Origin: Planctomycetaceae bacterium
Lineage (GTDB): Bacteria; Planctomycetota; Planctomycetia; Planctomycetales; Planctomycetaceae
Assembly (NCBI GenBank): GCA_003503535.1
Contig: DOCI01000149.1
Location: 481-12,150, forward strand
Direction: 5' to 3'
DNA: 11,670 nucleotides
Part shown: piece by piece, positions 7,005-11,670 of the stretch
How positions within the stretch are numbered: the first letter of the stretch is position 1
Layout: each line of letters opens with the position of its first letter
The notes under the pieces: generated by a model
The model's database searches: none
The model's input: only the letters and a program-made list of their open reading frames with translations
What the model was told of the DNA's origin: nothing
Made by a program: the position numbers and the translations under genes

Positions 7005-7545
7005 CACTCGTTTTATGTTTGTGGTGAAAAAAATAGCTACTGTTACATTATTGAAATGGTAGCCGGAAAAATGCAAACCTGTTCACTCAATCCTGCTCAG
7101 AATGTTGATTTCTGCACTAATCTGGAAGTCATGAATAACAAATTCCATTGCGAAATGAAGAAAATCTGCCACTGAATATCAAACTCGTCGTTGTGGTTCC
7201 ACTTTTCAGATCCAAGTCTGTAAGTGAGATGAACCTCATGTGGTTTCCGAGTTGATGAAGTCGTGATGGCAGTGTCTCTTGTGATTTGATTGAACATTGC
7301 GTTAAAGCGACTCGCTCATTTTTCTAAGCGAAATTCTAATCACTCAGGGGACACCAGAGTTGGGAATTTGTAGAGAATCATTGAGCGATGAATATGGCAA
7401 GCATGTTAATGCTGCAAAAAGTATCGAAATTTCTCAGGATTTTACCAATTGTAAATTGGATTACAGATTCTGATTTGGGGTCGTATTCGAATAAGAGCAG
7501 AATAAAATCGAAAGAATATAGACAACGATACAATTCAGAGGATCT

Positions 7546-7566
7546 CTGGGTTGATGTAATACCCAG
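7546..7566 (+). promoter_or_regulatory. Hairpin just upstream of egtB ribosome-binding site
   Basis: CTGGGT (7546-7551) and ACCCAG (7561-7566) are perfect 6-bp arms around a 9-base loop. The stem ends 2 bases before the AAGGA at 7569-7573 that serves the proposed egtB start. It could affect initiation of egtB; chance is also possible. Confidence 0.3.
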
Positions 7567-7581
7567 TTAAGGAAAAATGCC

Positions 7582-8889
7582 ATCGCCACTTCAACTCTTC
7601 ATCATTCCGAATTCACAGATGATCCCCGAGATGAATTAATTCAGCGATATATTTCGATACGAAATCAATCGGTCAAACTCTGCGAAGGCTTACTGCCTGA
7701 AGATCTCGTCATTCAATCGATGCCCGATGCGAGTCCCTTACGTTGGCACCTGGCCCACACCACGTGGTTCTTTGAGACGTTTCTGCTCAAGGAAATCTTA
7801 TCCAATCATGAGCCCTGGAATCCTCATTTTGAAGTTCTCTTCAACTCCTATTACAATAGCGTGGGAGAGCAGTTTCCGCGTGCCAATCGAGGGTTACTCA
7901 CACGGCCAAGCGTACAGGAGATTTTCGAATATCGCCATAATATTGATGAGAATATTCTGCAGTTGATGAAGAAGGAATCTCTTCATTCGAATGCATTACG
8001 AATTCTGGAGATCGGATTGCAGCATGAACAGCAACATCAGGAATTGATGCTGACAGATCTCAAGCACCTGTTCTCCTGCAATCCATTATTTCCCGTTTAT
8101 CACACTCAGAAATCAGTCAACCAGATTTGTAATTCTCCGGAGCAAAAATGGATTGCCCACGAAGAGGGGCTTTATGAAATTGGAGCCAGGCAAGGGGAGT
8201 TCTGTTATGACAATGAACTTCCTCGTCATCGTCAGTTTGTTGAATCATTCTCACTCTCCAATCGACTTGTGACGAACGCAGAGTATCTGGCGTTCATCGA
8301 GGAGGGAGGTTACCGGCGTCCTGAGTTCTGGCTATCCATGGGATGGCAGGCCATCGAGTCGCAAAAATGGAGTTCACCTTTGTACTGGTACAAGACTGAT
8401 GATGGTTGGTCACAGTTCACACTGTCTGGTTTGCGGTCAATTGATGCTCAGGAACCGGTCACGCATGTCAGTTATTTTGAAGCGGATGCCTATGCTCGCT
8501 GGGCCGGTTGTCGGCTGCCGGAAGAAGCTGAATGGGAGATTGCAGCTGAAGACTCTGTAGACAAATATCCGGAATTGATCGTTCAAGGAAATTATGTGGA
8601 GTCTGAGAAATATCATCCTCGAATCTGCTCGAGTGAAAGGGCAGGTTCGGCTTATCAGCAGCTGTTTGGAGATGTCTGGGAGTGGACGCGCTCTCAATAT
8701 TCTGCATACCCCGGATATCGCACTCCTGAAGGAGCGATTGGGGAATATAATGGGAAGTTCATGTGCAATCAGTTCGTGCTGCGTGGAGGTTCCTGCGCAA
8801 CATCAGCCAGTCACATTCGTAGCTCTTACCGCAATTTTTTCCCACCAGAGACCCGTTGGCAGTTTTCTGGCATACGGCTTGCAAAGTAA
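7582..8889 (+). CDS. egtB: EgtB, iron-dependent hercynine sulfoxide synthase
   Basis: EgtB joins hercynine to a thiol donor using Fe(II) and O2, the central step of ergothioneine synthesis in the cytoplasm. Numbered from the proposed start at 7582 (435 residues), the N-terminal DinB-like domain has 'WHLAHTTWFFETF' with His59 and 'HEQQHQE' with His148 and His152, the iron triad. The C-terminal FGE-like domain runs from about residue 190 and includes 'CRLPEEAEWE', 'GDVWEWTRSQY', 'LRGGSCATSASHIRSS' and 'FSGIRLAK'. The first ATG in frame is at 7720, but codons from about 7630 ('DELIQRYISIRNQSV', 'LCEGLLPEDLVIQSM') are clearly EgtB-like. No ATG, GTG or TTG occurs between the stop at 7552 and 7720. 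An ATC at 7582 sits 8 bases after AAGGA and would read 'MATSTLHHSEF', a natural EgtB beginning. Either ATC is used, or the start codon is mutated or misread. egtD follows after 45 bases. Confidence 0.9.
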   Translation: MATSTLHHSEFTDDPRDELIQRYISIRNQSVKLCEGLLPEDLVIQSMPDASPLRWHLAHTTWFFETFLLKEILSNHEPWNPHFEVLFNSYYNSVGEQFPRANRGLLTRPSVQEIFEYRHNIDENILQLMKKESLHSNALRILEIGLQHEQQHQELMLTDLKHLFSCNPLFPVYHTQKSVNQICNSPEQKWIAHEEGLYEIGARQGEFCYDNELPRHRQFVESFSLSNRLVTNAEYLAFIEEGGYRRPEFWLSMGWQAIESQKWSSPLYWYKTDDGWSQFTLSGLRSIDAQEPVTHVSYFEADAYARWAGCRLPEEAEWEIAAEDSVDKYPELIVQGNYVESEKYHPRICSSERAGSAYQQLFGDVWEWTRSQYSAYPGYRTPEGAIGEYNGKFMCNQFVLRGGSCATSASHIRSSYRNFFPPETRWQFSGIRLAK

Positions 8890-8934
8890 ATGCTAACAAC
8901 ATATCTCGGCAGATGATTTTGAGGAAATCGATCA

Positions 8935-9897
8935 ATGACTGATTATAATACCATCACGCTGCAGGATTCTGCGGAGACAACAGAATTCTATGCGGATGTC
9001 ATATCGGGCTTGAATTCAAAGCCCAAAACACTTCCCAGCAAATACTTCTACGATGAACAGGGAAGCATGCTCTTCGACCAGATTTGTGATCTGGATGAAT
9101 ATTACATCACACGGACCGAGAGTCAGATCATGGATCGCTATGCTCATGACATGGCGCGGACACTCGGCGAGAAGATTGCTCTCATTGAACTGGGAAGTGG
9201 AAGCAGTCGGAAAACCCGATTGCTACTCGATGAGGTTGCTGAAAGTACAGTGTATATGCCGGTCGATATCTCCCGAGAACATCTTTTCAAATCGGCTGAA
9301 CAACTTGCCTTTGATTTTCCGGATTTGACAATCAAACCAATCCACGCCGATTTCACACAGCGAATCAAGCTGGATGACCAAGTTGACGAGGATTATCGAA
9401 AAGTGGTGTATTTTCCAGGTTCTACGATTGGAAATTTCGCACCCGAACAGGCGGTTCAACTATTGAGCAACATTTCAAACTTAGTCGATCCAGATGGAGG
9501 CTTACTCATTGGATACGATCTCATCAAAGATTTGAATATTCTTGAGGATGCCTACAACGATTCCGCTGGTGTCACCGCCGCTTTCAATAAGAATTTACTC
9601 CATCGAATCAATCAGGAGTTAGATGGGAACTTCGATCTGGACGCCTTTGAGCATCAGGCTATTTTCAATCCGGAAGAGCATCGCATCGAAATGCATCTGA
9701 TCAGTCTGAAAGAACAGTCGGTCAATATTGGAGAATCAACATTTCATTTTGAAAAACAGGAGTCGATCTGTACCGAGTATTCGCATAAATATTCGATGGA
9801 CAGTTTCCGAGAAATGGCTTTAATAGCCGGTTTTCATGAAGACCGCTGCTGGACCGATCCTAACCAGTATTTTGCGGTTTGCAATTATCGACTCTAA
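8935..9897 (+). CDS. egtD: EgtD, L-histidine N-alpha-methyltransferase
   Basis: EgtD transfers three methyl groups from S-adenosylmethionine to the alpha-amino group of histidine, giving hercynine, the substrate of EgtB. The 320-residue length is typical. Visible motifs: 'LPSKYFYDEQGSMLFDQI' near residue 34, the SAM-binding 'IELGSGSSRKT' (84-94), 'PVDIS' near 109, 'FPGSTIGNF' near 160, the histidine-pocket segment 'AGVTAAFNKNLLHRIN' near 216-231, and 'ICTEYSHKYS' near 279-288, whose Glu and Ser match the substrate-binding pair known from the mycobacterial enzyme. A GAGGA at 8921 gives a usable ribosome-binding site. It follows egtB closely and is almost certainly in the same operon. egtA, egtC and a C-S lyase (egtE) are not in the window. 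Confidence 0.95.
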   Translation: MTDYNTITLQDSAETTEFYADVISGLNSKPKTLPSKYFYDEQGSMLFDQICDLDEYYITRTESQIMDRYAHDMARTLGEKIALIELGSGSSRKTRLLLDEVAESTVYMPVDISREHLFKSAEQLAFDFPDLTIKPIHADFTQRIKLDDQVDEDYRKVVYFPGSTIGNFAPEQAVQLLSNISNLVDPDGGLLIGYDLIKDLNILEDAYNDSAGVTAAFNKNLLHRINQELDGNFDLDAFEHQAIFNPEEHRIEMHLISLKEQSVNIGESTFHFEKQESICTEYSHKYSMDSFREMALIAGFHEDRCWTDPNQYFAVCNYRL

Positions 9898-9921
9898 CCG
9901 CATTAATCGTCTGTAAATTTT

Positions 9922-9987
9922 AACCACGGATGGACACCGATTTTCACGGATATTTTTATCTGTGTATATCCGTGTCCATCCGTGGTT
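9922..9987. repeat. 20-bp inverted repeat (CCACGGATGGACAC type), possible egtD terminator
   Basis: Arms at 9922-9941 and 9968-9987 pair at 19 of 20 positions around a 26-base loop. On the plus strand CTTTTTCTT follows directly, so the transcript of egtD could form a long hairpin followed by a U-rich tail. A degenerate half copy lies at 11114-11146. I associate this sequence type with dispersed intergenic repeats in planctomycetes. An ORF reading through it into the downstream hydrolase is an artefact. Confidence 0.75.
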
Positions 9988-10058
9988 CTTTTTCTTATGA
10001 TTCAAATATTGATTTTCATAACATCAGGCAAGCCTGTTCTCAATTAAGTAGTGATTTT

Positions 10059-11093
10059 ATGCATCGATTTCAGCTCACGAATCAATTTCTCTTGTCACGA
10101 AATATCCTTTTGGCGACCTTCGCAGTCCTCATTATCTCAACTGCCGGTCAGTTCAATCTGAATGCTGCGGAATTACCCAAACTCACTAAGATGACTTTCC
10201 AAAGCTCGCTTGATAATTCGACTCAACCCGCGTTGATTTGGATTCCCCCTAAAGCGATGCAGGAGCCAACACCACTATTTATCTTCCTGCATTCCTGGAG
10301 TGGTGATTATAAGCAAAATAACAATGTGTGGTTTGCTCAGGCAGTTGCCAGAAACTGGATTTATCTGCATCCCAATTTTCGTGGTCGAAACGATAACCCG
10401 GCTGCCTGCGGCTCAGAGTTGGCACGTCAGGATATTCTCGACTGCATCCAGCAGGTGATTGACTCCACTGAAGTTGATACTTCTCGGGTTTATCTGGCAG
10501 GCAGTTCGGGAGGCGGGCACATGTCGATGCTGATGGCGGGGTATTATCCCGATCGATTCTCTGCGGTCTCTGCCTGGGTTGGCATCAGCGACTTAGCCGA
10601 GTGGTATCGGTTTCATTCCCGGGGAGGAAAACCTTCCAACTATGCCCGTATGGTTCAGGCGAGCACGCAGGGAATTCCCGGACAATCTCCCGAAGCCGAT
10701 GCCCAATATAAGGCGAGATCCCCCATCTTTCACATTCAAAATGTGGGCGACTTACCACTCGACTTGAACACAGGAATTCACGATGGACACACCGGCTCAG
10801 TTCCAATAGTACACACCATCAATGCCTTTAATAAAATTGCTCAGGAGAAGCAGGCTCCTCTAATCTCACCAGAGGAAATCGAAACGTTGAGCAATGAGCA
10901 GCCATTGAGTAACCCCCAATCTTCCGACATTGTTCCCGTTACAGAATACGACACCCGAATCTATCTCCGCAGGCAAGCCGGTGAAACACGCATCACTGTT
11001 TTTGAAGGAGGACACGAAAGCCTTCCCCTCCCCGCCTGTCGCTGGCTCTCGAAGCAGGACAGAAAAACGGACTGGGTGAAATCCAAGGAATAG
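10059..11093 (+). CDS. Secreted alpha/beta serine hydrolase (S9/Dlh-esterase-like)
   Basis: The 344-residue protein is probably exported and hydrolyses an ester or peptide bond outside the cytoplasm. From the ATG at 10059 a hydrophobic segment spans residues 11-30, with a likely signal-peptidase site near 'LNAAE' (34-38). The alpha/beta-hydrolase marks are 'LFIFLHSWSGD' (73-83, oxyanion region), the nucleophile elbow 'LAGSSGGGHMS' with Ser150, 'HDGHTGSVPI' with Asp242, as in the prolyl-oligopeptidase family, and 'FEGGHES' with His319. All three catalytic residues are thus present. An upstream in-frame ATG at 9930 lies inside the inverted repeat and would bury the signal peptide, so it is rejected. 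No strong Shine-Dalgarno is visible. The gene stands alone; substrate is unknown. Carbohydrate esterase and acyl-peptidase roles both remain possible. Confidence 0.8.
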   Translation: MHRFQLTNQFLLSRNILLATFAVLIISTAGQFNLNAAELPKLTKMTFQSSLDNSTQPALIWIPPKAMQEPTPLFIFLHSWSGDYKQNNNVWFAQAVARNWIYLHPNFRGRNDNPAACGSELARQDILDCIQQVIDSTEVDTSRVYLAGSSGGGHMSMLMAGYYPDRFSAVSAWVGISDLAEWYRFHSRGGKPSNYARMVQASTQGIPGQSPEADAQYKARSPIFHIQNVGDLPLDLNTGIHDGHTGSVPIVHTINAFNKIAQEKQAPLISPEEIETLSNEQPLSNPQSSDIVPVTEYDTRIYLRRQAGETRITVFEGGHESLPLPACRWLSKQDRKTDWVKSKE

Positions 11094-11113
11094 GAATTTA
11101 TTGAAAGACGGAA

Positions 11114-11146
11114 GGATATTCATGAATACCCGTGTCCATCCATGCC
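11114..11146. repeat. Degenerate half copy of the 9922-9987 repeat
   Basis: CGTGTCCATCC at 11131-11141 is identical to 9971-9981, and the flanking bases are similar. It is preceded by the perfect 12-bp palindrome TATTCATGAATA (11117-11128). The partner arm is missing or eroded. It lies between the convergent hydrolase and HlyD-type genes. Confidence 0.45.
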
Positions 11147-11174
11147 ATCAGTGTGAATTCGGCAAATTCAAAAT

Positions 11175-11670
11175 TCACTTCTTATTCTTCTCACTCAAAT
11201 CAATAAACACATCCATCTGCTGCCCGACATAAATCCGCGAGTTACTATTCTCGAACTCGTAAATTACCTGCAGAACACGAGTATCAACGCGGTCCGCATT
11301 GTCGCCCGTTAAAGATCTCTTAGGCACAACGTACGGCTCAACTCTGACAAAACTCAGTGGATAAGATGTTTTCCCATCTCCACGAGGAAAGGCGATTGCA
11401 GGTTGATTCGGTTCAAACCGCGGCAAATCGTGCTCATCGATATCAACACGAATTCGTCGCGGCCCCGCATCGGCTAAAATGACAATCGCCTCTCCGGGTG
11501 GAGTGCCGACATATTCACCAGGCCGCCTGTTGATTTGTAACACCTCCCAGACCGATTTCGTTTCATTATTCACCGACAGAAAACCGGAAGTTGGAGCCCG
11601 AACTTCATGTCGATCCAGTTCTGTTTGTGTCTTTTGAATCTGAGCCCGCATCTGCTGCACCTGGGATTCC
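11175..11670 (-). CDS. HlyD-type membrane-fusion/periplasmic adaptor protein, C-terminal part
   Basis: The reading frame is open to the window edge, so only the last 165 or so codons are seen; the GTG at 11660 is internal, not the start. The visible part begins in a coiled-coil helix ('QQMRAQIQKTQTELDR'), continues into the second lipoyl-like half ('HEVRAPTSGFLS') and then a beta-barrel region ('RRIRVDIDEHDLPRF', 'NQPAIAFPRGD'). It ends with 'VGQQMDVFIDLSEKNKK'. That order is the one found in HlyD/RND adaptors, which link an inner-membrane exporter to an outer-membrane channel. The exporter subunits would lie beyond the right edge or be encoded elsewhere. The N-terminal membrane anchor is not seen. 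Confidence 0.8.
   Translation of the reverse strand, partial: ESQVQQMRAQIQKTQTELDRHEVRAPTSGFLSVNNETKSVWEVLQINRRPGEYVGTPPGEAIVILADAGPRRIRVDIDEHDLPRFEPNQPAIAFPRGDGKTSYPLSFVRVEPYVVPKRSLTGDNADRVDTRVLQVIYEFENSNSRIYVGQQMDVFIDLSEKNKK

Larger units (their letters stand above)
6990..7581. other. 592-bp divergent intergenic region between MNIO cluster and egtB
   Basis: This region carries both promoters, but no clear -35/-10 pair stands out. Visible items: the MNIO ribosome-binding site; a 34-codon plus-strand ORF with four Cys (7071-7175); a 66-codon minus-strand ORF (7097-7297) with no Cys and no Shine-Dalgarno; a palindrome CCAATT-GTA-AATTGG at 7445-7459; a 60-codon plus-strand ORF (7388-7570) whose stop touches the egtB Shine-Dalgarno; and a hairpin at 7546-7566. 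None of the small ORFs has solid coding evidence. The stretch is AT-richer than the flanking genes. Confidence 0.6.

Noticed and set aside
6831..7070. Plus-strand ORF running over the MNIO 5' end
   Set aside because: It is antisense to a well-supported enzyme gene; only the tail outside that gene (7071-7175) was kept as an observation.
7097..7297. 66-codon minus-strand ORF upstream of the MNIO gene as its precursor peptide
   Set aside because: It has no cysteine, no signal peptide and no Shine-Dalgarno, and its composition looks like translated intergenic DNA.
7720..8889. EgtB-like gene as the formylglycine-generating enzyme for the nearby sulfatase
   Set aside because: The C-terminal domain shares the FGE fold, but the N-terminal DinB domain with the HxxxH iron site, the EgtB-specific motifs and the adjacent egtD show it is an ergothioneine enzyme.
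9930..10058. N-terminal extension of the secreted hydrolase
   Set aside because: The extension reads through the inverted repeat and would place 43 residues before a clear signal peptide.
1..11670. CRISPR array, tRNA, rRNA or transposase
   Set aside because: No regularly spaced repeats, no cloverleaf-like segment and no transposase or integrase motifs were seen on either strand.

Overview
The window looks like chromosomal DNA of a planctomycete (Planctomycetota, Planctomycetaceae/Rubinisphaera-Gimesia type). Grounds: a secreted formylglycine-type sulfatase, a large membrane protein with the 'NPILVKETRQ' start I associate with planctomycete ABC-2 permeases, a Uma2-family protein, few strong Shine-Dalgarno sites, and intergenic palindromic repeats ('CCACGGATGGACAC', 'GGGTGGCACG', 'GGGTTACGC' types). 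This is my reading of the sequence; no search was run.

Layout, left to right. Bases 1-83 are an inverted-repeat element. An ABC-2-type permease (147-1685, +) converges on a Uma2-family PD-(D/E)XK protein (1860-2438, -), with a large imperfect palindrome between them. A secreted sulfatase (2724-4166, +) follows and ends one base from the end of a leftward cluster. Read 5' to 3' on the minus strand, that cluster is an MNIO/DUF692 iron oxidase (6989-6141), a start-stop-overlapping partner protein (6144-5326) and an HD-domain protein (5211-4168). About 590 bp of non-coding DNA separates it from the divergent ergothioneine pair egtB (about 7582-8889, +) and egtD (8935-9897, +). A near-perfect 20-bp inverted repeat follows egtD, then a secreted S9/Dlh-like serine hydrolase (10059-11093, +). 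The window ends inside the C-terminal part of a leftward HlyD-type membrane-fusion protein (11175 to the edge, -).

How the genes fit together: EgtD trimethylates histidine to hercynine and EgtB uses iron and O2 to join hercynine to a thiol donor. Without EgtA/EgtC nearby, EgtB probably uses cysteine directly. The divergent MNIO and its translationally coupled partner resemble the enzyme-plus-partner pair that modifies cysteines of ribosomal peptides (MbnBC, TglHI, bufferin BufBC). No cysteine-rich precursor is encoded beside it on the same strand, and an HD-domain protein follows it. This precursor-less MNIO-partner-HD cluster is the most unusual part of the window. The second notable point is egtB, whose conserved N-terminus is open for 46 codons before the first ATG; the best-placed start is an ATC with a good Shine-Dalgarno.
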